Origin: Chloroflexota bacterium
Lineage (GTDB): Bacteria > Chloroflexota > Dehalococcoidia > Lucifugimonadales > Australimonadaceae
Assembly: GCA_028874795.1 (NCBI GenBank)
Contig: JAPPHT010000010.1
Span: forward strand, 31,187 to 95,186
Direction of reading: 5' to 3'
DNA: 64,000 nucleotides
A program made the position numbers and the translations under genes. Below are positions 40,531-48,299 of this stretch, piece after piece; position 1 is the first letter of the stretch, and each line of letters starts with the position of its first letter. The notes under the pieces were generated by a model that was given only the letters and a program-made list of their open reading frames with translations, was not told the DNA's origin and searched no databases.

Positions 40531-41781
40531 ATGCCGTTCTACGGCTGGTGGATCGTGCTGTCGTCTGTGCTCTTCCACGGGCTCTCCGGCGCGGCGTTCG
40601 GCTTCACGTTCGGCCAGTACCTGCTCAGCATCGAAGAGCACTTCGGCTGGAGCAAGTTTGCCATCTCCACCACGTACTCGGGCTCCCTGCTTGTGGCGGG
40701 CGTCCTGAGTCCCCTGCACGGCTGGCTCCTGGACCGGTTCAGCCCCCGTTCCATCATGCAGGCCGGCACGGTGTGCTTCGGGCTCGGCTTCATCGCCCTG
40801 CCCTTCGCGGACACCTTCATCGCCTTCCTGGCCGTCATCATGGTCATGTCGCTCGGGGCGAACCTCTCGGGCTGGCTGACGCTGACGACGGTGACGACGC
40901 GCTGGTTCCGCCGCAAGCGCGCGCTCGCCCTCGGGTTGAGCTCTACCGGGATCGGCCTCGCGGGCGTGCTCTCGACCATCGTCGCCTGGTCGCTGGTGCT
41001 GCACGGTTGGGAGTCGACCGCCATCGGCTCGGGCATCGCGGTGATCGTCATCGGGCTGCCGCTCTGCCAACTGATGCGGGGCTATCCGGAGCAGCACGGC
41101 ATGCTGCCGGACGGCGCGCCACCCCCTGCCCGTTCAGCCGCCGGCGCCTCGCCGCTGGCGGACTCCGGTGAGATCAACTTCACCGTGCGCGAAGCGCTGC
41201 GGGACCGCGCGTTCTGGTACGTGTCGCTCGGGCACGGGGTAGCCCTTCTCGCCGTCTTCGCGGTCCTCGTCCACCTCGTCCCGCACCTCGTGGAAGGGCT
41301 TGGCTGGAGCAAGACGTCCGCCCAGACGATGCTGACGCTGGTGACGGTCACGAGCATCGTCGGCCAGGTGGGCGGTGGGTACATAGGCGACCGCTACAAC
41401 AAGGCCCGCCTGGCCGCCTTCTGCATGCTCATGCACGCGGTGGCGCTCGTGACGCTGGCGTACGCCTCCAGCGTCCCCGTCATCGTTTTCGCGGCGCTGC
41501 TGCACGGCCTGGCCTGGGGGACGCGCGGCCCGCTCATGATGGCGATACGCGCCGACTTCTACGGGCGGCGCTACTTCGGGCAGATCGCGGGCTACTCGAA
41601 CGTGCTGGTCATGTTCGGACCGCTCATCGGCCCGTCCTTCGCCGGATGGATGAGCGACACCTACGGCGACTACACCGGCGCCTTCCTGGCGGTCGGCGTG
41701 GTCGTGGGCGCCGGGTCGTTGCTCTTTCTGGGTTCGAGGAGACCTCCCGTACCGGCCCGGCTCAGGGCTTCAGGGGCGTGA
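40531..41781 (+). CDS. MFS transporter (OFA/monocarboxylate-like)
   Basis: 416 aa with 12 membrane helices. MPFYGWWIVLSSVLFHGLSGAAFGFTFGQYL is almost the same opening as in the MFS gene at 30050, which supports common ancestry. PLHGWLLDRFSPRSIMQAG and GGGYIGDRYNKARLAAF are the two loop signatures. The TTG start of the track is rejected; GGAAGG precedes the ATG at 40531. It is coupled to the next gene through TGATG. The substrate is probably an organic acid, by family only. Confidence 0.88.
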   Translation: MPFYGWWIVLSSVLFHGLSGAAFGFTFGQYLLSIEEHFGWSKFAISTTYSGSLLVAGVLSPLHGWLLDRFSPRSIMQAGTVCFGLGFIALPFADTFIAFLAVIMVMSLGANLSGWLTLTTVTTRWFRRKRALALGLSSTGIGLAGVLSTIVAWSLVLHGWESTAIGSGIAVIVIGLPLCQLMRGYPEQHGMLPDGAPPPARSAAGASPLADSGEINFTVREALRDRAFWYVSLGHGVALLAVFAVLVHLVPHLVEGLGWSKTSAQTMLTLVTVTSIVGQVGGGYIGDRYNKARLAAFCMLMHAVALVTLAYASSVPVIVFAALLHGLAWGTRGPLMMAIRADFYGRRYFGQIAGYSNVLVMFGPLIGPSFAGWMSDTYGDYTGAFLAVGVVVGAGSLLFLGSRRPPVPARLRASGA

Positions 41782-42284
41782 TGCAGATGACCGGCTTGCG
41801 CAGCGGGCTGCGATGGGTCTGCGCCGTCGAGCACTGGACGACGCTCGTGCTGGTCGCGGTCGTCGCGGTGCTCATCGGGCAGTTGATCGGCCTCGCGTTC
41901 GGGGCGACTTCCATCGTCAAGTCTCCGCGCGGCACGTTCGAGGCGCTCTACCAGGCGTCGCAGGACGGCGACTACGAGGCTGCGTTCGAGCTGCTCGACC
42001 GCGACGGGCAGGCGCAGGCCCGCGCGATGGGCCCGGAAGCGTGGCGTGAACTGGTGGACGGCCTCTCCCGCGGACGCACCATCGCGGAGATGGGCATCGG
42101 CTCGCAGCGCAACTACGGCCAGAACGCTGTCATCGGCGTCATCGTCGAGTATACGGACGGAAGAACCCTTGCGCGCACGGAGGAGCTGGTACGGGAGGGG
42201 ACGCACTGGCGCGTGATGTGGCCGCCGGGCACGAGGAGTTTCACGGAGACGGTGCGCAAGTACGACCCGTGGTTCGGACGCTAG
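41781..42284 (+). CDS. single-pass membrane protein with a DUF4878/NTF2-like extracytoplasmic domain
   Basis: 167 aa. One N-terminal helix (HWTTLVLVAVVAVLIGQLIGLAFG) anchors a domain of about 115 residues: FEALYQASQDGDYEAAFELLDRDGQAQARAMGPEAWRELVDGLSRGRTIAEMGI followed by strands VIGVIVEYTDGRTLARTEELVREGTHWRV. This pattern is that of small NTF2-like/DUF4878 domains. The ATG overlaps the upstream MFS stop (TGATG), which fixes the start. Function unknown; an MFS accessory role is possible from coupling. Confidence 0.65.
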   Translation: MQMTGLRSGLRWVCAVEHWTTLVLVAVVAVLIGQLIGLAFGATSIVKSPRGTFEALYQASQDGDYEAAFELLDRDGQAQARAMGPEAWRELVDGLSRGRTIAEMGIGSQRNYGQNAVIGVIVEYTDGRTLARTEELVREGTHWRVMWPPGTRSFTETVRKYDPWFGR

Positions 42285-42300
42285 CGCGGGGCCGCCCCCT

Positions 42301-42428
42301 GGTTGTCATTCCGAGCGAAGTCGAGGAATCTCTCGGGGGCGTCCCAGGCACACCGGCGTTCCTTGAGAGATGCTTCGACTTCGCCTCAGGCTACGCCCTC
42401 GGCTACGCTCAGCATGACAATCGCCCTT
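42301..42428. repeat. dispersed repeat with long inverted halves
   Basis: TTGTCATTCCGAGCGAAGTC and CGAGGAATCTCTCGG at the left are answered by GAGAGATGCTTCGACTTCG and CTCAGCATGACAATC at the right, forming a large imperfect inverted repeat of about 125 bp. Related half-elements lie at 28970, 46400 and 61468. Confidence 0.65.
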
Positions 42429-42431
42429 GCC

Positions 42432-42872
42432 CTACCCGGCCACCTGGTCCGTGCCTGCCCAGCCGTGGACGGAGAGGTCGAACGTGACGCCGTCCGGGCC
42501 GGTGAACTTGACCTCGACGTTGCCGCCGCCCGTCTCCTCCGGCCTGCGCTGGTTGTACTCCTCGCGGATCTTCGGTTCGACGTGCTCGACCGCGCCCGCG
42601 GACAGCACCTGCGCCTGCGCCGAGTCCATGTCCTCGACGCCGAAGCCGATGTGGTGGACGCCGGTGCGCTTGGGCGCGCCCTCGGTGACGGACGCCCACT
42701 CCTGGCGCCACTTGAGGATGGCCATGTTCACGTGGCCGTCGCTCAGGTAGTAGCCCTCCGCGGTCGGCGAGTCCACCCTGCCGACCTGCTTCAGCCCGAG
42801 GCCTTCGACGTAGAACTTTGCCGTTGCTTCAGGGTCGTCCGTGCCGATGGCGATGTGGCGGATGCGCGCCAT
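42432..42872 (-). CDS. VOC-family protein
   Basis: 146 aa, two beta-alpha-beta-beta-beta units. It opens ARIRHIAIGTDDPEATAKFYVEGLGLKQV, with the middle KRTGVHHIGFGVEDMDSAQAQVLSAGA. His residues at strand starts (RHIAI, HHIGF) and Glu in the VEVKFTGPDG stretch are candidate metal ligands. GGGAGG is 9 nt before the ATG at 42872; the GTG three codons upstream overlaps it. Substrate unknown. Confidence 0.82.
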   Translation of the reverse strand: MARIRHIAIGTDDPEATAKFYVEGLGLKQVGRVDSPTAEGYYLSDGHVNMAILKWRQEWASVTEGAPKRTGVHHIGFGVEDMDSAQAQVLSAGAVEHVEPKIREEYNQRRPEETGGGNVEVKFTGPDGVTFDLSVHGWAGTDQVAG

Positions 42873-42987
42873 AACGTTCACCTCCCGCGTGGTGCGTTCG
42901 CTTGCCTTGTTGCGCCTGCATCATAGCGCACGCACTTGCGTCGCGTCGTACCATATGCGCAGTAAGACGGATCACAGGAGGTCCAGC

Positions 42988-43389
42988 ATGGGCGGCATCA
43001 GCGGCGTGAACCACGTGGCGGCGATAGCGAAGGACATGGCGGAGACGGCCAGCTTCTACGGTGAGGTGCTGGACGTGCCGGTCTGCAGGATCGTGAACGA
43101 CGAACCCGGTCACAAGCACTACTCGTTCGACCTCGGCGGCGAGGGCACGCTCGACTTCTTCGAAGGAGCGCCGGGAGTGAGCGGCACGACGCGCGACACC
43201 ATCGGCGCGCTGAACCACCTGGCCGTTACCTCGACGCCCGAGTTCATCGACGAAGCGGAGTCGCGGCTGCAGGCGCGCGGCGTCGAGGTGCACGTCACCC
43301 AGCGCCAGGGTCAGAAGACGATCTACTTCAGCGACCCGAACGGCATCAACCTGCAACTCTACCCGTCGACGGGCGGCAGCCGGGGCTAA
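42988..43389 (+). CDS. VOC-family protein (glyoxalase/dioxygenase-like)
   Basis: 133 aa. SGVNHVAAIAKDMAETASFYGEVLDVPVCRI is the first beta-alpha unit. The second starts TIGALNHLAVTSTPEFIDEAESRLQARGVEVHV and ends IYFSDPNGINLQLYP. Putative metal ligands are His (NHVAA), His (NHLAV) and Glu or Asp near the end. AGGAGG precedes the ATG at 42988 by 6 nt, so the long track ORF is trimmed. It is divergent from the VOC gene at 42432. Confidence 0.83.
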   Translation: MGGISGVNHVAAIAKDMAETASFYGEVLDVPVCRIVNDEPGHKHYSFDLGGEGTLDFFEGAPGVSGTTRDTIGALNHLAVTSTPEFIDEAESRLQARGVEVHVTQRQGQKTIYFSDPNGINLQLYPSTGGSRG

Positions 43390-43410
43390 GGCTGCCCTCC
43401 GGGAGGCGTA

Positions 43411-43480
43411 GTTCTTCCCACCCACCCGCCCGGACGCTTGTGGGGGACACTCCCACGCCCCGGTAGAGGGGCTATCCCTC
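43411..43480. repeat. dispersed repeat ('TTCCCACCCACCCGCCCG' family), copy 2
   Basis: Nearly the same as 34914-34978, differing by a few substitutions (GCTTGTGGGGGACACTCC instead of GCTTGCGGGGGACACCCC). It is followed by GGGGCGCCCTCATGGGCGCC, a separate inverted repeat of another family. Confidence 0.7.
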
Positions 43481-43556
43481 TGCACTCCTGGGCATACATA
43501 GAGATGTAGAGGGGCGCCCTCATGGGCGCCCCTGCTGCGTCTCATGCGGGTGTGCG

Positions 43557-44501
43557 CTACGCTGAGATGCAGTTTACGGGCGCGAGGCCGTCTGCGACGA
43601 CGCTCCAGTCATCGCCGTCGGCGGCGCGGACCAGCACCTGACCCCCATGCGTCCCCGCGTAGACCGCGCCGTCCGCGTCGACTGCGAGCGCCTCGACCGA
43701 TTCGACGAGTCCCTCGTCCATCAACGGACGCCACTGAGAGCCGCCGTCGTCGCTGCGGTAGACCTTCGCCACTGCGCCCTCCGGGCGCGTCCTCCATCCG
43801 CGCGGCCTGCCCAGTGTGGCTGCGGCGTAGAGCCTCTGGCGGTCGCCGGGGTCGTTCGTGAGCGTGACGGTGTACATGGTCTCCAGGCCATCGCAGCGGG
43901 ACTGCCAGGAGCGCGCCGCGTCCTGCGAGCGGTAGAAACCCACGCCCGTGACCGCGAAGACGTGGTCGCCGCCATCCGGCGCCGCGGCGAGCCCGTGGAT
44001 GTCCGGGTGGATGCTCTCGCGTGCCTCCTGCCAGGTCTCTCCGCCGTCCTCGGTGAGCATGACGCCCCCGACCTCGACGCCGACGTAGACGCGTCCGGGC
44101 CGGGTCGGCGACGCCACCAAGGCGCGGATGTTCGGCATGTGGGGGTTCACAGGGAACGTCCACGTGCCGTAGGTCGGCAGGTCCTTGAAGCTCTCGACCT
44201 CGGAGAACTGCTCCTCGGCAGCGCGGCGGCGGAAGAGCATCGCGTTGTCCGCGCCCACGAAGGTAGTGCCGTCCAGCGTGACGACGACACACCGGGTGTC
44301 GACGTCTGACAGGGTCTGCTTCCAGTCGGCGGGGTCCGCTCCGCTCTCGAAGACGCCTTCCACCGTCGCGGCGATCTGACCGGTGGGGGTCTCGCAGATG
44401 CCCTCGACCCGCACGCCGGGCAGCGCCTTCGCGGCGACTTCCCACGCGCCGTTCTTGTTCTCGAGCGCAACGATGCCGTCGTTCGTGCCTATCGTGAGCA
44501 T
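43557..44501 (-). CDS. beta-propeller protein with BNR/Asp-box repeats (sialidase-like)
   Basis: 314 aa. Asp boxes recur: TEDGGETWQEA, SQDAARSWQSR and SDDGGSQWRPL. Propeller strands such as GRVYVGVEVGGVMLT and GAVYAGTHGGQVLV lie between. The arrangement is that of the 'photosystem II stability / exo-alpha-sialidase-like' propellers. There is no signal peptide, so it is probably cytoplasmic. Catalytic residues of true sialidases are not evident. Function unknown. Confidence 0.75.
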   Translation of the reverse strand: MLTIGTNDGIVALENKNGAWEVAAKALPGVRVEGICETPTGQIAATVEGVFESGADPADWKQTLSDVDTRCVVVTLDGTTFVGADNAMLFRRRAAEEQFSEVESFKDLPTYGTWTFPVNPHMPNIRALVASPTRPGRVYVGVEVGGVMLTEDGGETWQEARESIHPDIHGLAAAPDGGDHVFAVTGVGFYRSQDAARSWQSRCDGLETMYTVTLTNDPGDRQRLYAAATLGRPRGWRTRPEGAVAKVYRSDDGGSQWRPLMDEGLVESVEALAVDADGAVYAGTHGGQVLVRAADGDDWSVVADGLAPVNCISA

Positions 44502-44637
44502 CCCGCCAACCTCCCGATGCAGGGTGAGTGGACTATAGCACGAGGGTCGTCCGCCGCGCCCTTGACGTGCGGCACGCAGCCCTCAACAATGCGCCGCGCA
44601 GGGGGAGCCTGCAGCCCCATCGGAGGAAGGTGACGCG

Positions 44638-45099
44638 ATGTCAGAGGAGAACAAGGCGTTCGTCCGCCGCTTGTACGAAGAGGTCTACAACAACGGGCGC
44701 ATCGACCTGATCGGCGACCTGTACGCGCCGGACGTCGAGCTCCACATCGCGGGCATCCTCGAGGACCCGTTCGGGCCGGAGCCGATCAAACAACTGGTGA
44801 CGATGACGCGCACCGCCTTCCCCTCGATACACGTCACGGTGGACGACCTGATCGCGGCGGAGGACCGCGTGGCCGCGTGCGTCTCCTTCACCGGCGGGTT
44901 CCAGGGCGTGGGCATGGGCACGTCTCCTCGGGCCAACCTGTCGTGGTGGCGGCGCATCGACGTCTACCGCATCCAGCTTGGGCGCGTCGTGGAACAGTGG
45001 GGCGACCGCGACGACTTCACGATGCTGCAGCGGCTGGGCGTTGCCGTCCCGGCATTCAACGACCCGAAGCCAGCGCCGCGGGAGTTCGGCAGGCTGTAG
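44638..45099 (+). CDS. SnoaL-like polyketide cyclase / ester cyclase family protein
   Basis: 153 aa cone-fold protein. NKAFVRRLYEEVYNNGRIDLIGDLYAPDVELH at the N-terminus, DLIAAEDRVAACVSFTGGFQG in the middle and WWRRIDVYRIQLGRVVEQWGDRDDFTMLQRLG at the end are typical SnoaL/DUF1486 features. Substrate unknown. The last 13 codons and stop are part of a 44-bp sequence that is repeated exactly beyond the HicBA genes, so this 3' end was the site of a duplication. Confidence 0.85.
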   Translation: MSEENKAFVRRLYEEVYNNGRIDLIGDLYAPDVELHIAGILEDPFGPEPIKQLVTMTRTAFPSIHVTVDDLIAAEDRVAACVSFTGGFQGVGMGTSPRANLSWWRRIDVYRIQLGRVVEQWGDRDDFTMLQRLGVAVPAFNDPKPAPREFGRL

Positions 45100-45100
45100 C
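45057..45100 (+). repeat. 44-bp direct repeat, left copy (3' end of the SnoaL-like gene)
   Basis: Begins CAACGACCCGAAGCCAGC and ends TTCGGCAGGCTGTAGC. It is identical over 44 bp to 45613-45656. The identity stops sharply on both sides. Confidence 0.95.
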
Positions 45101-45174
45101 GCGGCGGTGTGGCATCAACCCCCTTGCTACAATCTGTGCAGGATTAGGGAAACCCACCGCCTGGGAGGATGAGC

Positions 45175-45393
45175 ATGGAGCGCACCTATGAAGTGGTCCT
45201 GGAGCCCGCTGAGGAAGGCGGCTTCGCCGTCTACGTTCCAGGCATGAGTGGCTGCGTCTCCCAGGGCGAAACGGAGGAGGAGGCGCTGGAGAATATCAGA
45301 GACGCTATCGAATGCTGGCTTGATTCATGGGAGCAGATCGAGCGGGAACGAGCGGGCCAAGGTCGGCGCCGCACGGTCGTTGTTGACCGGTGA
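45175..45393 (+). CDS. hicB: HicB-type antitoxin
   Basis: 72 aa. MERTYEVVLEPAEEGGFAVYVPGMSGCVSQGETEEEALENIRDAIECWLDS is the partial RNase H-fold HicB domain. The short C-terminal tail (GQGRRRTVVVDR) lacks a full HTH, as in the compact HicB class. GGGAGG lies 6 nt before the ATG at 45175, and directly abuts the earlier ATG at 45169, so the second is chosen. A TACAAT -10-like box lies about 40 nt upstream. It overlaps hicA by 4 nt. Confidence 0.88.
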   Translation: MERTYEVVLEPAEEGGFAVYVPGMSGCVSQGETEEEALENIRDAIECWLDSWEQIERERAGQGRRRTVVVDR

Positions 45394-45608
45394 ACAGAGT
45401 CCCAGACCTGTCCCATCAACGCGTGGTGCGTGCTCTGAGCAAAGCAGGATTCGTCATCAAGCGCCAAGGCAAACACATTTCGATGTACAAGGAGGAACGA
45501 AACGTTCTCGCAGTGATACCCAGGCAGAACCCGGTCAAACGGGCTACGCTGGTACAACTACTGAAAGGGATCGGCATATCGCCGGAAGAGTTTGCGGACC
45601 TAATCTGA
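45390..45608 (+). CDS. hicA: HicA-type mRNA interferase toxin
   Basis: 72 aa with the double-stranded RNA-binding-like fold. LSHQRVVRALSKAGFVIKRQGKHISMYKEERNVLAVIPRQNPVKRATLVQLLKGIGISPEEFADLI matches HicA, with the catalytic His29 in GKHISMY. It cleaves mRNA and is neutralised by HicB. The GTG start overlaps the hicB stop (GTGA). The pair lies entirely between the two 44-bp direct repeats. Confidence 0.9.
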   Translation: MNRVPDLSHQRVVRALSKAGFVIKRQGKHISMYKEERNVLAVIPRQNPVKRATLVQLLKGIGISPEEFADLI

Positions 45609-45612
45609 TGGG

Positions 45613-45656
45613 CAACGACCCGAAGCCAGCGCCGCGGGAGTTCGGCAGGCTGTAGC
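45613..45656 (+). repeat. 44-bp direct repeat, right copy
   Basis: Exact copy of 45057-45100. It encodes the same C-terminal peptide NDPKPAPREFGRL and stop, but without an upstream gene in frame. The distance between copies is 556 bp. Confidence 0.95.
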
Positions 45657-45695
45657 TGGTCGAGCGGGACCGCACACCCGATATACTGCAGGTGT

Positions 45696-46331
45696 ATGGC
45701 TCCTGCGTCCCGCCAGCCGGCTATCCCATCCCTGATCGTGCCTCTACTCCTGTTGCTCACCCTGGCGGCGTGCCAGGTTTCCCCTACCCCGACTCCCCTT
45801 CCGACGGTGGCGCTCGAGCCCACCCCGACCCCGACTTCCCTGCCGACGTCAACCCCCGAACCTCCCGCTCCGACCGCAACGCCCACCCCGGTACCGACGC
45901 CAACGCCGACGGCCAGTCCCGACCCGACACCGACCCTCACTCCTGCGCCGACGCGGCGTCCGACCGCTACGCCCACGCCTACCCCCGAACCCGAACCGAC
46001 GCCAACGCCGGACCTCGTCGCGCAGTACGTCGAGGCCATCTGCGCGGGCAAGCCGAGCTTCAACGTCGCGACGGCCTCGTTCTCGGAACTCGAGGAGAAG
46101 TTCCGGGCGTACGAGCAGTACCTCATCGCCATGCACGTTCCCGACGACGTGCGCGACCACTACGACGCCCAGTTGCACGCGACGCGGGTGGTGGTCGGCG
46201 AGCTGGCTCGCGCGGCGGCCAGCCGGCCGAACGGCAGGCCGGCAGGCAACCTGAACGACTACGTCGGCTTCCTGTGGCTGCACCCTGAGCCGTACGAGCG
46301 CCTCACCGGCATCGACGTCCCGTGCTTCTAG
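45696..46331 (+). CDS. lipoprotein with Pro/Thr-rich stalk
   Basis: 211 aa. Signal peptide with lipobox LAAC. Residues about 30-105 are a low-complexity TPTPTP stalk, typical of surface lipoproteins in Chloroflexota. The C-terminal domain (about 106-211, LVAQYVEAICAGKPSFNVATASFSELEEKFRAYEQYLIAMHVPDDVRDHYDAQLHATRVV) is helical and unknown. Two cysteines (AICAG, DVPCF) might pair. The stalk probably holds the domain away from the membrane. Confidence 0.75.
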   Translation: MAPASRQPAIPSLIVPLLLLLTLAACQVSPTPTPLPTVALEPTPTPTSLPTSTPEPPAPTATPTPVPTPTPTASPDPTPTLTPAPTRRPTATPTPTPEPEPTPTPDLVAQYVEAICAGKPSFNVATASFSELEEKFRAYEQYLIAMHVPDDVRDHYDAQLHATRVVVGELARAAASRPNGRPAGNLNDYVGFLWLHPEPYERLTGIDVPCF

Positions 46332-46371
46332 GCGATCTTGGACCCCAGGAAGCGCGCCCTTACATCAGACC

Positions 46372-46438
46372 AGCCCGAGAGGATTCCGCGCGCTGAAGCG
46401 CGGACTCCGCTGCGCTCCGCTCGGAATGACAAGGTGCG
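46372..46438. repeat. dispersed repeat (GCGCGCTGAAGCGCGG / GGAATGACAAGG family)
   Basis: GAGAGGATTCCGCGCGCTGA, AGCGCGGACTCCGCTGCG and CTCCGCTCGGAATGACAAGG. The same order of units occurs at 27000-27065. Located between convergent genes. Confidence 0.6.
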
Positions 46439-46459
46439 GGTACTACGGTGCGCTCCCCG

Positions 46460-47518
46460 TCACTCGATGGCGTAGAGGCGCGCGGGGTTGTCGGAGAGGA
46501 CCTTGTCCACGACGCGGGGCTCCAGAAGCCCGCTCGACTTCAGCGACTTGAGCGCCTCCAACTCGCTGGAGGTGTCGGAGTGGCCGTAGTCGGAGCCGAT
46601 CATGAAGTTGTCCTCGGAAGCGTTCGCGAAGATGTACGGCAGGTCGTCGTTCGTCTGGCAGGTGACGTACATGCGGCTGTCGGCCATGAGGTTCTCGGAG
46701 TCGAACGCGTTCCCGTCGCGGCGGGCCCGGTGCTGCACTTCGTTGAGGATGTAGGGCACCCAGTTGGCCGCTCCCTCGACGAAACCGGCGCGCAGGCGCG
46801 GGAAGCGCTGCCACAGACCGCGGTACAGCATGGAGTGGAACGCGCTGATGATGGGCAGCTTGTTGCGGGAGTAGGCGTCCGCCTCGGTGAGGTTCACGAA
46901 GTCAGGGTTGCCGCAGCCCGCGTGGATGCAGACCGGCATGTCGTACTCCTGCGCCGCCTCGTAGAGCGGGTCGAAGTAGGGGTCGATGAGTCGCCTGTCC
47001 CCCTCGAAGCCGCGCATGAAGATGGCGCACGCGCCGTGCTCCTTGCCGTAGCGCAGCTGCTCCTCCACCTCGTCCATGGTGTCCAGCGGCGGGACCACGG
47101 CCCAGCGCAGGCGTCCGCCGCCCTCGGCCCAGATGTCGGCGAGCCAGCGGTTGTAGCTCTTGGTCAGCGCGAGCTCCACGGCCGGATTCTCGGAGATGCG
47201 GGTCAGGAAGATGGTGGGGAAGAGCACCTGCACGTCCACGCCGAGCTCGTCCATGTGCGCCAGGCGCGCGGTGATGTCCGCGAGCGTCCGTGTCGCCTGG
47301 GACGTTTCAGAGAAGCCGGAGAGCTGCTCGGCGACCGCGCCGGTGCCTCCCGCGGCGAAGGGACGCTGGCGCTCCCTTCCGTCTATGATCCAGATGGGCC
47401 TGTCGGGCCGGTTGGGGTCGAACCTGGACGCGGGCTTGAGGTGCTCGTCGGCCGGGTCCAGGTACTCCCAGGTCTGCTCGCTTTCGATAACGTGGCAGTC
47501 AGCGTCTATGATGGGCAT
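46460..47518 (-). CDS. amidohydrolase-2 (ACMSD-like) metal-dependent hydrolase
   Basis: 352 aa, paralogous to the gene at 31739: PIIDADCHVIESEQTWEYL at the start, TKSYNRWLADIWAEGGGRLRWAVVPPL in the middle, MPVCIHAGCGNPDF for the barrel His and FMIGSDYGHSDTSSELEALKSL for the late Asp. It is probably a decarboxylase or hydrolase of carboxylated aromatics, judging only by family. GGGAGG lies 7 nt before the ATG at 47518, so the track start 19 codons upstream is rejected. Confidence 0.86.
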   Translation of the reverse strand: MPIIDADCHVIESEQTWEYLDPADEHLKPASRFDPNRPDRPIWIIDGRERQRPFAAGGTGAVAEQLSGFSETSQATRTLADITARLAHMDELGVDVQVLFPTIFLTRISENPAVELALTKSYNRWLADIWAEGGGRLRWAVVPPLDTMDEVEEQLRYGKEHGACAIFMRGFEGDRRLIDPYFDPLYEAAQEYDMPVCIHAGCGNPDFVNLTEADAYSRNKLPIISAFHSMLYRGLWQRFPRLRAGFVEGAANWVPYILNEVQHRARRDGNAFDSENLMADSRMYVTCQTNDDLPYIFANASEDNFMIGSDYGHSDTSSELEALKSLKSSGLLEPRVVDKVLSDNPARLYAIE

Positions 47519-47607
47519 GGCTATCCCTCCCGAGACGGATGGCAGAAGATTACACCTTTCGTGCCGCGTCAACATGTCCGACGACGGCGCGTCGAGAGGA
47601 GCGGCAA

Positions 47608-48066
47608 GTGGTCAAGAGCGACGCTGCGACCGTGGAGGAATACCTCGCCAGCCTGCCGGAGGAGCGACGCTCGGCCATCGAGGCGGTGCGCCGCGTGGTG
47701 CTGGAGAGCCTGCCTGACGGCTACGAGGAGTGCATGCAGTTCGGCATGATCGGCTACGTGGTGCCGTTGAGCCGCTACCCGGTGACGTACAACAAGCAGG
47801 CGCTGCAACTGGCGGCGCTGGCGTCCCAGAAGCGGTACATGGCGCTCTACCTGAACAACGTCTACGGGGACCCGGAGACGCTGGAGTGGTTCACCTCCGC
47901 GTACGCGGCAAGCGGCAAGCGGCTGGACATGGGGAAGTCGTGCGTGCGCTTCAAGCGCCTGGACGACCTCCCCCTCAACGTGATAGCGCAGACGATAGCG
48001 CGCACGAGCGTTGACGACTTCCTCTCGTTCTATGAGTCGGCGCGCAGCAAGGCGAAGCGGGGGTAG
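47608..48066 (+). CDS. DUF1801-domain protein
   Basis: 152 aa. VEEYLASLPEERRSAIEAVRRVVLESLPDGYEECMQFGMIGYVVPLSRYP and the later CVRFKRLDDLPLNVIAQTIARTSVDDFLSFYE are the DUF1801 (YdhG-like) pattern. Family function is unknown, though the fold is related to iron-chaperone frataxin-like proteins. GTG at 47608, with GAGAGGAG 6 nt upstream, is preferred. The longer ORF start lies too near the divergent amidohydrolase. Confidence 0.8.
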   Translation: MVKSDAATVEEYLASLPEERRSAIEAVRRVVLESLPDGYEECMQFGMIGYVVPLSRYPVTYNKQALQLAALASQKRYMALYLNNVYGDPETLEWFTSAYAASGKRLDMGKSCVRFKRLDDLPLNVIAQTIARTSVDDFLSFYESARSKAKRG

Positions 48067-48069
48067 ACT

Positions 48070-48290
48070 GACCCTCTCCTGAGGGAGAGGGTGCCGCCGC
48101 TAGCGGCGGCGGGTGAGGGCCCTGTGTTGGATTTCAGACCAGAGTTGTAGAGGTGCGGAGAAGCACGCATGGACGACGCCCACCCCACACCACCCGGAGG
48201 GCCCTCACCCTAACCCTCTCCCCCAGGAAAGGGGATCAAACAAGGTCCCTCACGCAGCCCTCTCCTGAGGGAGAGGGCATCAGACAGGAG
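48070..48290. repeat. dispersed repeat block
   Basis: ACCCTCTCCTGAGGGAGAGG, GCCGCCGCTAGCGGCGGCGG (a near-perfect palindrome), GAGGGCCCTCACCCTAACCC, CTCTCCCCCAGGAAAGGGG and CCCTCTCCTGAGGGAGAGGG. At least three units of the families seen elsewhere are adjacent here. Confidence 0.7.
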
Positions 48291-48299
48291 GATGATCCG

